Shown: positions 9,263-19,046, counted from the first letter of the stretch. The stretch is 64,000 nucleotides of DNA from Streptomyces rugosispiralis (GCF_024505145.1 NZ_JANIAA010000003.1:1-64000), one strand, 5' to 3'. Translations and numbers: made by a program. The notes: generated by a model from the sequence alone, not told the origin.

Positions 9263-10360
9263 TCAACTCGGCACCGGGAAGGCGTCCTTCTCGTCCCAGG
9301 ACAGCCCGATCTCGCCGTCCAGACGGGCGGATTGAGGGAGTCCGTCGAGGTTCTGGCGGAGCACGGTGAGCCGGTCGCCGTGCGGAAGCGCGATGGTGAA
9401 GCGGGTGTGCGCCCCGGCGTGCACGATGTCGGTGATGCGCCCCGTGACGGCCCGTCGGCCGCCAGGGAGCGGCTCCGCGGGCGGCTCCGCGGGCGGTTCC
9501 GCGGGCGGTTCCGCGGGGTCCGTGAGCAGGATCCGCTCCGGCCGGATGGAGAACGTGCCGGGGCGGCCCACGACACGCACCGCGGCCTCGCCGCGCAGCA
9601 GGTTGGTGGTGCCGACGAAGCCCGCGACGAAGGCGGTGGCGGGGCGTTCGTACACCTCGACCGGCGGGCCGGTCTGCTCGACGCGGCCGTCGCGCACCAC
9701 GGCGATGCGGTCGCTCATGGTCAGCGCCTCGTCCTGGTCGTGGGTGACCAGGAGGAAGGTGATGCCGGTGGTCCGCTGCAACTCCTTGAGCTCGGTCTGC
9801 ATCTCCTGCCGCAGCGCCAGGTCGAGCGCGCCGAGCGGTTCGTCGAGCAGCAGCACGGCGGGCCGGTCGACGAGGGCGCGGGCGAGGGCGACGCGCTGGC
9901 GCTGGCCGCCGGAGAGCTCGGCGGGGCGGCGGTCGGCGAAGCCGTCCAGCCGTACGGTGGTCAGCGCCTCGCGGGCGCGGGCGAGCCGCTCGGCCTTGCG
10001 GACGCCGCGCACGGTCAGCGCGTAGGCCACGTTCTGCTCGACGCTCATATGCGGGAAGAGCGCGTAGTCCTGGAAGACGGTGTGCGCGTCGCGGCGGTTG
10101 GGGGGCGTCGCGGTGACGTCGTCCCCGGCGAGTTCGATACGCCCCGCGGTGGGCTGTTCGAAACCCGCGACCAGCCGCAGCAGGGTGGTCTTCCCCGAGC
10201 CGGACGGGCCGAGCAGCGAGAAGAACTCGCCCTCGCGGACGGTGAGATCGACGGCGTCCACCGCGCGCACCGTCCCGAAGTCCTTGGTGACGGCCTCGAG
10301 CCGGACGGCCGTGCGCGTCGTCGTGGTCCCGGTCCGGGCCCTGGTCTCCGTCTCCGCCAC
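9263..10360 (-). CDS. potA: Polyamine-type ABC transporter ATP-binding protein
   Basis: A 365-aa ABC ATPase. Walker A is GPSGSGKTTLL, the signature is LSGGQRQRVALARAL, Walker B is LLLDEPLGALD, and the H-loop is in LVTHDQDEALTMSD. A C-terminal TOBE-like domain follows, interrupted by a run of PPAE repeats encoded by 12-bp tandem units around 9470-9515. It is the first gene of the operon; a Crp-like palindrome lies about 61 bp upstream. The 91-bp gap to the binding-protein gene is larger than others in the operon. Confidence 0.9.
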   Translation of the reverse strand: MAETETRARTGTTTTRTAVRLEAVTKDFGTVRAVDAVDLTVREGEFFSLLGPSGSGKTTLLRLVAGFEQPTAGRIELAGDDVTATPPNRRDAHTVFQDYALFPHMSVEQNVAYALTVRGVRKAERLARAREALTTVRLDGFADRRPAELSGGQRQRVALARALVDRPAVLLLDEPLGALDLALRQEMQTELKELQRTTGITFLLVTHDQDEALTMSDRIAVVRDGRVEQTGPPVEVYERPATAFVAGFVGTTNLLRGEAAVRVVGRPGTFSIRPERILLTDPAEPPAEPPAEPPAEPLPGGRRAVTGRITDIVHAGAHTRFTIALPHGDRLTVLRQNLDGLPQSARLDGEIGLSWDEKDAFPVPS

Positions 10361-10393
10361 CGACCGCTCCCCTCGCCCTTCGGCTGATCAGGC

Positions 10394-10436
10394 CCGTGAT
10401 CGCGGCCCGTGATCGCGGCCTGTGATCGCGGTCACT
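10394..10436. promoter_or_regulatory. Three 13-bp direct repeats ending in a Crp-like palindrome
   Basis: GTGATCGCGG recurs at 10396, 10409 and 10422, a 13-bp period. The last copy is completed to TGTGA-TCGCGG-TCACT (10421-10436), matching the Crp consensus TGTGAn6TCACA at nine of ten fixed positions. It lies between the divergent potA and OB-fold genes, 61 and 78 bp from their starts. Actinobacterial Crp proteins are known to use GTGAn6TCAC. Binding here is inferred. Confidence 0.5.
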
Positions 10437-10513
10437 GTACCGGGGTTACGCGCGCCGCGGTCCCCGTGCCACACTTCTGACACATCGTCAGTTACGAGGT
10501 ATCGGGAGGGGCC

Positions 10514-11053
10514 GTGTCCCCCACGCGTGTGCCCGTGGTCGACGGGTGGTTCAGCGACGAGGGCGGGGAGTTCCGGCTGCTGGGGACGTGCTGCCGGGAC
10601 TGCGGGGCGGTGTACTTCCCCCGGGAGGACGCCTTCTGCCGTGTCCCCGGCTGCGCGGGCACCGAGCCGGTGGAGGTGCCGCTGTCCCGCCGCGGGCGGG
10701 TGTGGTCCTTCACCGACGGCCGCTACCGGCCACCCGCCCCCTACCCGTCCGGCCCCGAGGGCGAGTGGCGGCCCTACACACTCATCGCCGTGGAGCTGGC
10801 CGCCGAGCGGATGGTGGTGCTGGGGCAGGGCGCCCCCGGGGTGACCGTGGCCGATCTGGCCGTGGGCATGGAGGTCGAGGTGGTGCCGGGGGTGCTGGCC
10901 GAGGAGGACGGGCGCACCCTCACCACCTGGCACTGGCGGCCCGTTTCCGAGGAACGGCCCGTCCCCGGGGAGCGGCCGGTTCTCGAAGAGCGACCGGTGC
11001 CCGAAGAGCGACCGGTGCCCGACGAGCGGCCCGCCCCCGGGGAGGCGTCATGA
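10514..11053 (+). CDS. Zn-ribbon/OB-fold protein (DUF35 type), thiolase partner
   Basis: A 179-aa protein with a rubredoxin-like zinc ribbon (CCRDCGAVYF, then CRVPGC) followed by an OB-fold that starts RGRVWSFTDGRY. Proteins of this type bind acyl-CoA and pair with thiolases or acyl-CoA enzymes in lipid and steroid metabolism. It overlaps the downstream thiolase gene by ATGA, which supports a complex. The start is a GTG preceded by GGGAGGGG. The C-terminus, from about residue 147, is a disordered run of ERPVPxE heptad-like repeats not needed for the fold. Confidence 0.8.
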   Translation: MSPTRVPVVDGWFSDEGGEFRLLGTCCRDCGAVYFPREDAFCRVPGCAGTEPVEVPLSRRGRVWSFTDGRYRPPAPYPSGPEGEWRPYTLIAVELAAERMVVLGQGAPGVTVADLAVGMEVEVVPGVLAEEDGRTLTTWHWRPVSEERPVPGERPVLEERPVPEERPVPDERPAPGEAS

Positions 11054-12240
11054 CCGGTGAGGTGGCGGTGCTCGGCGCGGGGATGCACCCCTGGGGGAAG
11101 TGGGGCCGCGGCTTCGTGGAGTACGGCACGAAGGCGGCGCGGGCCGCGCTCGCGGACGCCGGGCTCGAGTGGTCCGCGATCCAGTCCGTGGTCGGCGCCA
11201 ACACCGTGCGCTGCGGCTACCCCGGGCAGGTCGCGGGCGCGACCTTCGCCAAGGCGCTGGGCTGGCAGGGCGCCCGTGTCACCAGCGTCTACGCGGCCTG
11301 CGCGTCCGGCGCGCGGGCCATCGACACCGCCCGCGCCCAGATCCTCTCCGGGATGGCGGACACGGTGTTGGTGGTGGGCTCCGACGCGGCGCCCAAGGGG
11401 TTCTTCGCCCCGGCGGGCGGTGAGCGGCCGGACGATCCGGACTGGCTGCGCTTCCGGGTGCTGGGCGCCACCAACCCCGCCTACTTCGCGCTCTGGGCGC
11501 GCCGCCGGATGGCGCTCTACGGCGACACGGCCGAGGACTTCGCGCGGGTGAAGGTGAAGAACGCGGCCGCGGGCGCCGCCAATCCGTACGCCCGCTACCG
11601 CTCCCCCGTCACCGCCGAGGAGGTCGCCGCGTCCCCGGTCGTCGCCGATCCGCTGCGGCTGCTGGACATCTGCGCGACCTCCGACGGGGCGGCCGCGCTG
11701 GTGCTCGGCAGCGTGGACACGGCGCGGCGGCTCGGGATGGCGCGCCCGGTCCGCATCCGCGCCGTCTCGTCGGTCTCCCCCACCCATCCGCGCACCGCGC
11801 TGGACCTGCCGGAGATCGCGACCGACTCCGCCCCGCCGGGCTCCCCGGTCCCCGATCCGTTCCGCCCCTCGATCGCGCGGGCGGCGTACGAGGAGGCGGG
11901 TCTCGGGCCGGAGGATCTGTCGCTTGCCGAGGTGTACGACCTGTCCACCGCCCTGGAGCTGGAGTGGTACGAGGACCTGGGGCTGTGCGCGCCCGGGGAG
12001 GGCGCGAAGCTGCTCCGCGAGGGGGCCACCGCGCCGGGCGGGCGGATTCCGGTCAATCCGAGCGGGGGGCTGGCGTCCTTCGGGGAGGCGGTTCCGGCGC
12101 AGGCGATCGCCCAGGTGTGTGAGCTGACCTGGCAGTTGCGCGGGCAGGCGGGCGACCGGCAGGTGCCGGGCGCACGCGCCGGAATCACCGTCAACCAGGG
12201 GCTGTTCGGGCACGGCTCGTCGGTCGTCGCGGTCCGCTGA
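11050..12240 (+). CDS. Thiolase-family protein (lipid-transfer/SCP-x type)
   Basis: A 396-aa thiolase-fold enzyme. The nucleophilic Cys is in YAACASGARAID, VNPSGG and the final LFGHGSSV loop are present, and EVYDLSTALELEWYEDLGL replaces the usual thiolase region. This matches the non-decarboxylating thiolase or Ltp-like aldolase group that works with DUF35 partners. The ATG overlaps the stop of the OB-fold gene (ATGA), so the true start is here and not the longer frame beginning upstream. It may cleave a beta-ketoacyl-CoA or perform a retro-aldol step; substrate unknown. Confidence 0.82.
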   Translation: MTGEVAVLGAGMHPWGKWGRGFVEYGTKAARAALADAGLEWSAIQSVVGANTVRCGYPGQVAGATFAKALGWQGARVTSVYAACASGARAIDTARAQILSGMADTVLVVGSDAAPKGFFAPAGGERPDDPDWLRFRVLGATNPAYFALWARRRMALYGDTAEDFARVKVKNAAAGAANPYARYRSPVTAEEVAASPVVADPLRLLDICATSDGAAALVLGSVDTARRLGMARPVRIRAVSSVSPTHPRTALDLPEIATDSAPPGSPVPDPFRPSIARAAYEEAGLGPEDLSLAEVYDLSTALELEWYEDLGLCAPGEGAKLLREGATAPGGRIPVNPSGGLASFGEAVPAQAIAQVCELTWQLRGQAGDRQVPGARAGITVNQGLFGHGSSVVAVR

Positions 12241-12553
12241 GCGGGCGCCCGAGCAGTAACTCCCCGATGGCCGCCGGGTGGCCGTGTGGTGACCGCCCGG
12301 TGCCCAAGTGGTGCCCGAGTGTGCCGCGATACCAGGGCAACGCCCTTACGGTTGTCACGAACACCGTTGCCGTCCACCACCTTGACGCTCCCTGACCACC
12401 GGTGAACACTGCTGCGGTGTCAGTCGGCGTCGCCGCGCGCAGGCTCTCTCCACGGTCACCCCCCATGGGCGATTCCGATGCACCCGCACGCTCGAAACGA
12501 CCCAGCACGGAGGACCGGGGCCACCCGCCCCGGGCGAGGTCCTAGGAGCCGCC
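12241..12553 (+). promoter_or_regulatory. Intergenic region upstream of glpF with a candidate promoter
   Basis: This 313-bp gap holds no convincing ORF. A possible vegetative promoter is TTGACG (12382-12387), a 17-bp spacer, then AACACT (12405-12410), about 150 bp before the glpF ATG. An imperfect hairpin at about 12275-12301 could end thiolase transcription. Glycerol genes in Streptomyces are usually controlled by the IclR-type GylR; I could not pick out a clear palindrome for it. Confidence 0.35.
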
Positions 12554-13318
12554 ATGAGCAATGGGGACATCTTCACCGGTGAGGTCATCGGCACCGCGAT
12601 ACTGATTCTCTTCGGCGCGGGCGTGTGCGCCGCCGTCACCCTGAACCACTCCAAGGCCAAGTCGGCCGGGTGGATCGTCATCGCCTTCGGCTGGGGCTTC
12701 GGCGTCATGGCCGGCGCGTACACCGCGGCCCCGCTGTCCGGCGCCCATCTGAATCCGGCGGTGACCGTCGGCGTCGCCGTGGACACCGGCGACTGGGACA
12801 AGGTGCCGCTCTACATCCTCGGCCAGCTGGTGGGCGCCGTGATCGGCGCGGTGCTGACCTGGGCGCTGTACTACGCGCAGTTCGCCGCCAACGCCGACGA
12901 GAAGACCGTCCTGCCCACGCTCGGGGTCTTCTCCACCGTCCCGGAGATCCGGAATCCGGTGGCCAACCTCGTGACCGAGATCATCGCGACGGCCGCGCTG
13001 GTGCTGCCGCTGCTCGCGTTCGGCCAGGTCGACGGCATCGGGATCGGCCCGGTCACCGAGGGCGGCGGCACCGCGGTGCTCGGCTCGGGCATCTCCGTCC
13101 TGCTCGTCGCCTTCCTGGTGGTCGGCATCGGCCTCTCCCTGGGCGGGCCCACCGGCTACGCCATCAACCCGGCGCGCGACCTCGGGCCACGCCTCGCCCA
13201 CGCCCTGCTGCCCATCCCCAACAAGGGCACCTCGGACTGGGGTTATGCCTGGATACCGGTGGTGGGCCCGCTGATCGGGGCCGTGCTGGCGGGTCTCGTC
13301 TTCAACGCAGCCTTCTGA
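12554..13318 (+). CDS. glpF: Glycerol uptake facilitator (aquaglyceroporin)
   Basis: A 254-aa MIP-family channel that lets glycerol diffuse across the membrane. The two half-helix NPA boxes are present as [11 protein letters not shown] and [13 protein letters not shown]; the Asp after the second NPAR is the mark of glycerol facilitators as opposed to water channels. About six membrane helices are visible. It is followed 14 bp later by glycerol kinase, so glycerol is trapped as glycerol-3-phosphate on entry. Confidence 0.94.
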   Translation: MSNGDIFTGEVIGTAILILFGAGVCAAVTLNHSKAKSAGWIVIAFGWGFGVMAGAYTAAPLSGAHLNPAVTVGVAVDTGDWDKVPLYILGQLVGAVIGAVLTWALYYAQFAANADEKTVLPTLGVFSTVPEIRNPVANLVTEIIATAALVLPLLAFGQVDGIGIGPVTEGGGTAVLGSGISVLLVAFLVVGIGLSLGGPTGYAINPARDLGPRLAHALLPIPNKGTSDWGYAWIPVVGPLIGAVLAGLVFNAAF

Positions 13319-13332
13319 CCGAAGGAGACGCC

Positions 13333-14865
13333 ATGCCGCATCCGACGGACACGTACGTCGCCGCGATCGACCAGGGCACCACCTCCAGCCGCTGCATCAT
13401 CTTCGACCGGAACGGCGCGATCGTCGCCGTCGACCAGCGCGAGCACCGCCAGATCTTCCCCAAGCCCGGCTGGGTGGAGCACGACGCCACCGAGATCTGG
13501 TCCAAGGTGCAGGCCGTGGTGGCCGGTGCGCTGGCCAAGGCGGGGCTGCGGGCCGACGAGCTGACCGCGCTGGGCATCACCAACCAGCGCGAGACGACGG
13601 TCCTGTGGGACCGCCGCACCGGCAAACCGGTGCACAACGCGATCGTCTGGCAGGACACCCGCACCTCCGGCCTGTGCGAGGAACTCGGCGGCGAGGTGGG
13701 CCAGGACCGCTTCCGGGACACCACCGGACTGCCGCTGGCCAGCTACTTCTCCGGGCCCAAGGCGGCCTGGCTGCTGGACCACGTACCCGGGCTGCGCCGC
13801 CGCGCCGAGATGGGCGAGATCGCCTTCGGCACCATCGACTCCTGGCTGATCTGGAACCTCACCGGCGGCACCGACGGCGGGGTGCACGTCACCGATGTGA
13901 CCAACGCCGGACGCACCCTGCTGATGGATCTGCGGACCCTCCAGTGGGACGCCTCGATCCTCTCCGCGATGGGCCTCCCGGAGGCGATGCTGCCGGAGAT
14001 CCGCTCCTCCGCCGAGGTGTACGGCACGGCGGTCGGACAGCTGGCCGGTGTGCCGGTGGCCTCCGCGCTCGGCGATCAGCAGGCCGCCGTCTTCGGTCAG
14101 ACCTGCTACGGCGTCGGCGAGGCCAAGAACACCTATGGCACCGGCAGCTTCCTGCTGCTGAACACCGGTGAGCGCCCGGTGCCGTCCAAGAGCGGGCTGC
14201 TGACCACGATGGGCTACCGGCTCGGCGGTGAGCGGCCCGTCTACTGCCTGGAGGGATCGATCGCGATCACCGGCGCGCTGGTGCAGTGGTTCCGCGACCA
14301 ACTGGGCATCATCCGCTCCGCCGACGAGATCGAACCGCTCGCCGCGAGCGTGGACGACAACGGCGGGGCGTACATCGTCCCGGCCTTCTCCGGGCTGTTC
14401 GCCCCGTACTGGCGCTCGGACGCCCGCGGTGTGATCACCGGCCTCACCCGCTATGTCACCAAGGCGCATCTGGCCCGTGCCGTCCTGGAGGCGACCAGCT
14501 GGCAGACGCGCGAGGTGGTCGACGCGATGTACCAGGACTCCGGGGTGCGGATCAGCACGCTCAAGGTCGACGGCGGGATGACCGCGAACGACCTGCTGAT
14601 GCAGCACCAGGCCGATGTGCTGGGCGTTCCGGTGATCCGTCCGGTGGTCGCCGAGACCACCTGTCTGGGCGCGGCGTACGCGGCCGGGCTCGCCACCGGC
14701 GCCTGGCAGGACCTGGACGAGCTGCGGGCCCACTGGAAGCGGGACGCCGAGTGGGCCCCGCGGATGTCCGAGGAGGAGCGGACGCGCGAGTACGGGAACT
14801 GGCGCATGGCGGTGGAGCGCAGCTTCGGCTGGCACCGGGAGGGGCAGCGGGACGAGGACTCCTGA
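13333..14865 (+). CDS. glpK: Glycerol kinase
   Basis: A 510-aa FGGY kinase that converts glycerol to sn-glycerol-3-phosphate. The N-terminal phosphate loop is [42 protein letters not shown] follows, and the second FGGY-type segment is seen near [13 protein letters not shown]. The start ATG follows AAGGAGA; the much longer upstream frame overlaps glpF and is not used. No glycerol-3-phosphate dehydrogenase (glpD) or gylR lies next to it, unlike the classical gyl operon. Confidence 0.96.
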   Translation: MPHPTDTYVAAIDQGTTSSRCIIFDRNGAIVAVDQREHRQIFPKPGWVEHDATEIWSKVQAVVAGALAKAGLRADELTALGITNQRETTVLWDRRTGKPVHNAIVWQDTRTSGLCEELGGEVGQDRFRDTTGLPLASYFSGPKAAWLLDHVPGLRRRAEMGEIAFGTIDSWLIWNLTGGTDGGVHVTDVTNAGRTLLMDLRTLQWDASILSAMGLPEAMLPEIRSSAEVYGTAVGQLAGVPVASALGDQQAAVFGQTCYGVGEAKNTYGTGSFLLLNTGERPVPSKSGLLTTMGYRLGGERPVYCLEGSIAITGALVQWFRDQLGIIRSADEIEPLAASVDDNGGAYIVPAFSGLFAPYWRSDARGVITGLTRYVTKAHLARAVLEATSWQTREVVDAMYQDSGVRISTLKVDGGMTANDLLMQHQADVLGVPVIRPVVAETTCLGAAYAAGLATGAWQDLDELRAHWKRDAEWAPRMSEEERTREYGNWRMAVERSFGWHREGQRDEDS

Positions 14866-14910
14866 GCCGTCACCCCGCGCCCACGAACGGCGGTTCGTAC
14901 CGCCGGCGGG

Positions 14911-14955
14911 AACGGCGGCCCGTACCCCGGACGGCGGGGTGCGGGCCGTGCCGTT
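14911..14955. terminator. Long hairpin between convergent glpK and cvnD
   Basis: The left arm (14911-14929) and right arm (14935-14955) pair almost throughout, with a 2-base bulge and one mismatch, and a loop of about 5 bases. It lies between two genes that end facing each other and reaches the cvnD stop codon, so it probably ends transcription from both sides. Confidence 0.6.
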
Positions 14956-15545
14956 CAGCCCCGTGCGGAAGCCAGCATCGCGTGCTCCACCACCGAGATC
15001 AGCACATGCTTGGCCGACTCGCGCTCCCGGGCGTCGCACAGGACGACCGGGGTGCCCGGGTCGAGGTCCAGGGCGTCGCGCACCGAGTCCTCCGGATAGC
15101 GGTCGGCCCCCTCGAAGCAGTTGACGGCCACGGTGAAGGCGATGCTCCGCCGCTCGAAGTAGTCGATCGCGGCGAAGCAGTCCTCGAGACGGCGGGTGTC
15201 GGCCAGCACCACCGCGCCCAGCGCGCCGGTGGCCAGCTCGTCCCACAGGAACCAGAAGCGGTCCTGGCCCGGTGTGCCGAAGAGGTAGAGCACCAGATCC
15301 TCGCGGAGCGTGATGCGCCCGAAGTCCATGGCGACGGTGGTGGTCGTCTTGGACTCCACCCCCGCTATGTCGTCGACCGGCCGGCCCGCCTCGGTGAGGA
15401 TCTCCTCGGTGCGCAGCGGTCTGATCTCGCTGACCGCGCCCACCAGGGTCGTCTTGCCCACTCCGAAGCCGCCGGCCACCAGTATCTTCAGCGTGACCGG
15501 TTCGACGATATGAGGGCGGCCCGGGTCAGAGTGCCCGTAGACCAT
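14955..15545 (-). CDS. cvnD: Conservon Ras-like GTPase (CvnD)
   Basis: A 196-aa small ATP/GTP-binding protein; the P-loop is GGFGVGKTTLV and the G3-like motif reads LFGTPGQDRFWF. In Streptomyces conservons, CvnD works with CvnA-C in a membrane-associated signalling complex that resembles a G-protein-coupled system. Its start overlaps the end of cvnC by 20 bp. It is last in the operon. Confidence 0.9.
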   Translation of the reverse strand: MVYGHSDPGRPHIVEPVTLKILVAGGFGVGKTTLVGAVSEIRPLRTEEILTEAGRPVDDIAGVESKTTTTVAMDFGRITLREDLVLYLFGTPGQDRFWFLWDELATGALGAVVLADTRRLEDCFAAIDYFERRSIAFTVAVNCFEGADRYPEDSVRDALDLDPGTPVVLCDARERESAKHVLISVVEHAMLASARG

Positions 15546-15921
15546 TGATCACCTCGCGCAGAATCCTCTCGTCCGGCAGTTCCGCCGGAGGTACGGGCCG
15601 GGACACTCGGACGAGTGCGGCGTGGAGCAGATCGCCGATGAGCACACGGATCACGCCGATCGGAAGGTCGAGCTCCGCCGCCAGTTCGGCGACGGATTGC
15701 GGGCTGTCCCGGCTCAGCTCGACGATGTCGATGTGCTCCGGGGACAGCGTCTGGTCGGCGACGGTCCGGTGGCCGGCGCTGTCGGCGACGACCACCGCGA
15801 TCAGATCCAGCTTCTCCTCGGCGGCGCTGCGGGTGCGTCCCCGCGTCATCGCGTAGGGCCTGACCACCGGTCCCGCCGCGTCGTCGAACCACCGGGCGGC
15901 GCGCTCCGGGTCTCCGCTCAT
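15526..15921 (-). CDS. cvnC: Conservon DUF742 protein (CvnC)
   Basis: A 131-aa DUF742 protein. The expected N-terminal part (RWFDDAAGPVVRPYAMTRGRT) and a winged-helix-like C-terminal half (SVAELAAELDLPIGVIRVLIGDLLHAALV) are present, ending in the conserved ILREVINGLRAL. It acts as the third component of the conservon complex; its biochemical role is not well defined. Confidence 0.9.
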   Translation of the reverse strand: MSGDPERAARWFDDAAGPVVRPYAMTRGRTRSAAEEKLDLIAVVVADSAGHRTVADQTLSPEHIDIVELSRDSPQSVAELAAELDLPIGVIRVLIGDLLHAALVRVSRPVPPAELPDERILREVINGLRAL

Positions 15922-15936
15922 TTCCGCCGGCCTCCG

Positions 15937-16365
15937 TCACCCGGTGGAGCGCGGGGCCGAGCCCAGATGCACGCCCACCCGCTTGACCAGCAGCGTCATC
16001 TCGTACGCTATCTGGCCCACATCGGAGTCGGCGTCCGCCAGGACGGCGAGACAGCTGCCGTCGCCGGCCGCGGTGACGAACAGGAAGGCGTCGTCGAGCT
16101 CGACGATGGTCTGCCGGACCCGGCCGACGTCGAAGTGACGGCCGACGCCCTTGGCGAGGCTGTGGAAGCCGGAGGCCACGGCGGCCAGGTGTTCACCGTC
16201 CTCCCGGGACAGATCGCGTGAGCCGCCGGTGGGGAGTCCGTCCCCGGAGAGCACCAGCGCCTTGCGGATGCTGCCCACTCTTCCGACCAGTTCGTCCAGC
16301 AGCCAGTTCAGCTCGCCCGACGCGTTGGGCGATCCGTTGGGCGCTGCGGCGTTCGATGCGGTCAT
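15937..16365 (-). CDS. cvnB: Conservon roadblock/LC7 protein (CvnB)
   Basis: A 142-aa roadblock/LC7-fold protein, MglB-like, expected to regulate the nucleotide state of CvnD. The core reads LNWLLDELVGRVGSIRKALVLSGDGLP. The ATG overlaps the cvnA stop by ATGA. The N-terminus has a short Ala/Asn/Pro/Ser-rich extension (ASNAAAPNGSPNASG) before the domain. Confidence 0.9.
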   Translation of the reverse strand: MTASNAAAPNGSPNASGELNWLLDELVGRVGSIRKALVLSGDGLPTGGSRDLSREDGEHLAAVASGFHSLAKGVGRHFDVGRVRQTIVELDDAFLFVTAAGDGSCLAVLADADSDVGQIAYEMTLLVKRVGVHLGSAPRSTG

Positions 16366-19046
16366 CGACCGTCCCCCTCATGTGTCGTTCCCGGGCTTGC
16401 GTCCGCGCCTCCGGATCCGGTGGCCGACTGCCGCCGACCGCGCTGCCAACCCCGTTGGAGCGAAGCCATGGTGGCCCTCGCCTGCTCGGCTTCGCGCTCG
16501 GGATCGATCTCGGCAGGGGTTCGGTCGTCGGTCGGGGGTGCGGGGTCGTTCTTCAACTGCGGGGCCAGGCTGGCCTGCCGTACCCGCTTGGGGAGGCCGG
16601 AGGCCGCCCGCTGGGTGGGCACCGGGCTCTGCTCCGGGCCCCGGCGCTCCGGCCCCGTGCGCCGCGGGCCCTGGTCACGGCCCTGGTCACGGCCCTGGGC
16701 CTGGTCCTGGCCCTGGCCTTCGGAGCGCTCGGCCCAGGACGGCTGTCCCGGGCCCTGGCCACGGCCGTGCCGTCCGTTGGACGTGCCCTCGACCGGTCGG
16801 CCGTGGTCGGCGACCAGGACCGGCGGGACACGGCGGGGCAGCGGCGCGGGGCCGCCGCCCGTTTCGGGGACCGGGCCGTCCGGAGCCTGCTGATGCTGCT
16901 CCACGGTGGACGGGACGGGTCCGGTGCGCCCGGACTGGCGCGCCTGCAGGTCGCGGGCGCGGAAGATGCCGCCCGCCTCGTCGTCCTCGTCGGCGTCCTC
17001 GTGCGTCAGGGACGCGGTCAGGGAGGCGAGCTGGGAGGCCGGCTCGGCCGCATCGGCGGGCCCGAGCCGGACGTCGCCCACGCCGTGCCGCGCGGTCTCG
17101 GTGTGACGGCCGCCGGTGTCGCGGTCGTCGGTGTCCCCCCGGGTGCCGTCGTCGGTCAGCAGCTTGGAGGGGATGAGCACGATGGCCGTGGTGCCGCCGT
17201 ACGGGGAGGGCTGGAGCGAGACCCGCACCCCCTGCCGCTGGGCGAGCCGGCTGACCACGAACAGCCCGAGCCGGTCGGTGTCGGACAGCTCGAACTCGGG
17301 GGTCTCGGCGAGCCGGAGGTTGGCCTCCAGCAGCGCGTCGGGCGTCATGCCGAGACCGCGGTCGTGGATCTCCAGCGTGAAGCCCTTGGCGACCCGCTCG
17401 CCGTGCACCTGGACGGCCGTGTGCGGCGGCGAGAAGACGGTGGCGTTCTCCAGGAGTTCGGCGACGAGATGGGTGAGGTCGCCGACGGCCGGGCCGACGA
17501 CCGCGATCCGGGGCAGCCGGCGGATCTCGATCCGCTCGTAGTCCTCCACCTCGCCGACGGCGGCGCGCACGACGTCCATCAGCTGGATCGGCTTGCGCCA
17601 CTGCCGGGAGGGCGCCGCGCCGGAGAGGATGACCAGACCCTCGGCGTGCCGCCGCATACGGGTGGTCATGTGGTCAAGGCGGAACAGGTCGGACAGCTCG
17701 TCGGTGTCCTCGGTGCGCCGCTCCATGGTGTCGAGGAGGGTGAGCTGACGGTGCAGCAGCACCTGGCTGCGGCGGGCGAGGTTGACGAAGACCTCGGAGA
17801 CGCCCTGGCGAAGTTCGGCCTGTTTCACCGCGGCCTCGACGGCGGCCCGCTGGAGGGTGTTGAGTGCCTGGCCGACCTGGCCCATCTCATCGGGGCCGTA
17901 GTCCAGCCGGGGCGCCTCGGTCTCCACGTCGATCTGCTCGCCCGCGCCGAGCCGGCGCATCACGCTCGGCAGCCGGACGCTGGCGACCTCCTGGGCGTCC
18001 CTGCGCAGCCGGGACAGATCGCGGACCAGGCTGCGGCCGATGCGGAACGAGACGAAGATGGAGACGATGAGGGCGGCCAGGCCGAGGATGCCGGCGGCCC
18101 CCGCCTTGAGCATCACGCTGCTGGCCACCGGGTCGATGCGCTTCTGGAGCCGGTCGGTGGCCTCATCGCCCAGCCGGTCGTAGTCGTTGAGGACGGGCTG
18201 GGCCGCGGCCTCCCAGTGCTCCTGGTCCAGCGACTTGATGGCGGTGGCGGGGTCCATCGAGGAGAGGATCTTGCCCTCGGCCACCCGCAGGGCGGCGGGG
18301 GCGGCGTTGGTGCGCCGGTAGTCGGCGAAGACCTTCTGCTCGGAGTCGGGGAGGATCGGCAGGTTGATCTCGTAGAGCAGGGTGCGCTCGGCGATGAGGT
18401 CGGACATCGCCTGGAGGTCCGCCAGCGTCATCTTGCGCGCCGTCAGCGCCGAGACGTACAGCGCGTCCTCGCGGGAGAGCGCCTCCCGGGCGCGGATCAT
18501 GGCGACCAGCGCGCGGCCCTGTTTGTCGAGGTCGGTGTCGGGCACCGCGTGGAGGGAGCTGCGGAAGGTGTAGCAGAGGTCGACGAGCTTGTTGTAATAC
18601 TCGTACGCCTGGGTCGAGGAGATGCCGTCGTCCTCGGCCTTGCGGCGCAGGCTGTCCAGTCCGTCCGCGGCCTTGAGGATGTTGTCGAGCTGTTCCTCGG
18701 AGTCGTCGTTCATCTTGCCGTGCACATTGCCGTCCGACTCGGCGGCCCGCAGCTTGTCGATCGCCTGGTCGGTTTTCCGCTGCAGGGAGTGGAGCACGGG
18801 CAGGGCGTCCGACTGCCGCGGGTCGGCCAGCAGGATGAGCGTCTGCCGGCGCTCCTTCTGGACGGCGTGCACCGCGTCCTCGGCCGGCTGGCCCGCCTTG
18901 TCGATGATGTCGGACGCGTCCAGCAGTTGCTTTGCCTCACGACCGGTGATCACCGTGGCGAAGGCCCAGATCGCCGTCAGTGACACGAGCGGCACCAGCA
19001 ACAGCGCCACGATCTTCCTGCGGATGGACTTACCGCGAAAGCGCAT
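16362..19046 (-). CDS. cvnA: Conservon sensor histidine-kinase-like protein (CvnA)
   Basis: An 894-aa membrane sensor. A transmembrane helix follows MRFRGKSIRRKI, then come an extracellular helical NIT-type sensor region (about 50-290), a second membrane helix and HAMP linker, and an ATP-binding domain with the N-box ELLENATVFSPP and G-box DRGLGMTPDALLEANLRL. A classic H-box histidine is not obvious, as in other CvnA proteins. The last 200 or so residues are disordered, rich in Pro/Gln/Arg, with QGRDQGRDQG repeats. I chose the ATG at 19046 because AGGGAGG is just upstream and the family begins there; an ATG at 19100 is possible but has no ribosome site. Confidence 0.88.
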   Translation of the reverse strand: MRFRGKSIRRKIVALLLVPLVSLTAIWAFATVITGREAKQLLDASDIIDKAGQPAEDAVHAVQKERRQTLILLADPRQSDALPVLHSLQRKTDQAIDKLRAAESDGNVHGKMNDDSEEQLDNILKAADGLDSLRRKAEDDGISSTQAYEYYNKLVDLCYTFRSSLHAVPDTDLDKQGRALVAMIRAREALSREDALYVSALTARKMTLADLQAMSDLIAERTLLYEINLPILPDSEQKVFADYRRTNAAPAALRVAEGKILSSMDPATAIKSLDQEHWEAAAQPVLNDYDRLGDEATDRLQKRIDPVASSVMLKAGAAGILGLAALIVSIFVSFRIGRSLVRDLSRLRRDAQEVASVRLPSVMRRLGAGEQIDVETEAPRLDYGPDEMGQVGQALNTLQRAAVEAAVKQAELRQGVSEVFVNLARRSQVLLHRQLTLLDTMERRTEDTDELSDLFRLDHMTTRMRRHAEGLVILSGAAPSRQWRKPIQLMDVVRAAVGEVEDYERIEIRRLPRIAVVGPAVGDLTHLVAELLENATVFSPPHTAVQVHGERVAKGFTLEIHDRGLGMTPDALLEANLRLAETPEFELSDTDRLGLFVVSRLAQRQGVRVSLQPSPYGGTTAIVLIPSKLLTDDGTRGDTDDRDTGGRHTETARHGVGDVRLGPADAAEPASQLASLTASLTHEDADEDDEAGGIFRARDLQARQSGRTGPVPSTVEQHQQAPDGPVPETGGGPAPLPRRVPPVLVADHGRPVEGTSNGRHGRGQGPGQPSWAERSEGQGQDQAQGRDQGRDQGPRRTGPERRGPEQSPVPTQRAASGLPKRVRQASLAPQLKNDPAPPTDDRTPAEIDPEREAEQARATMASLQRGWQRGRRQSATGSGGADASPGTTHEGDGR

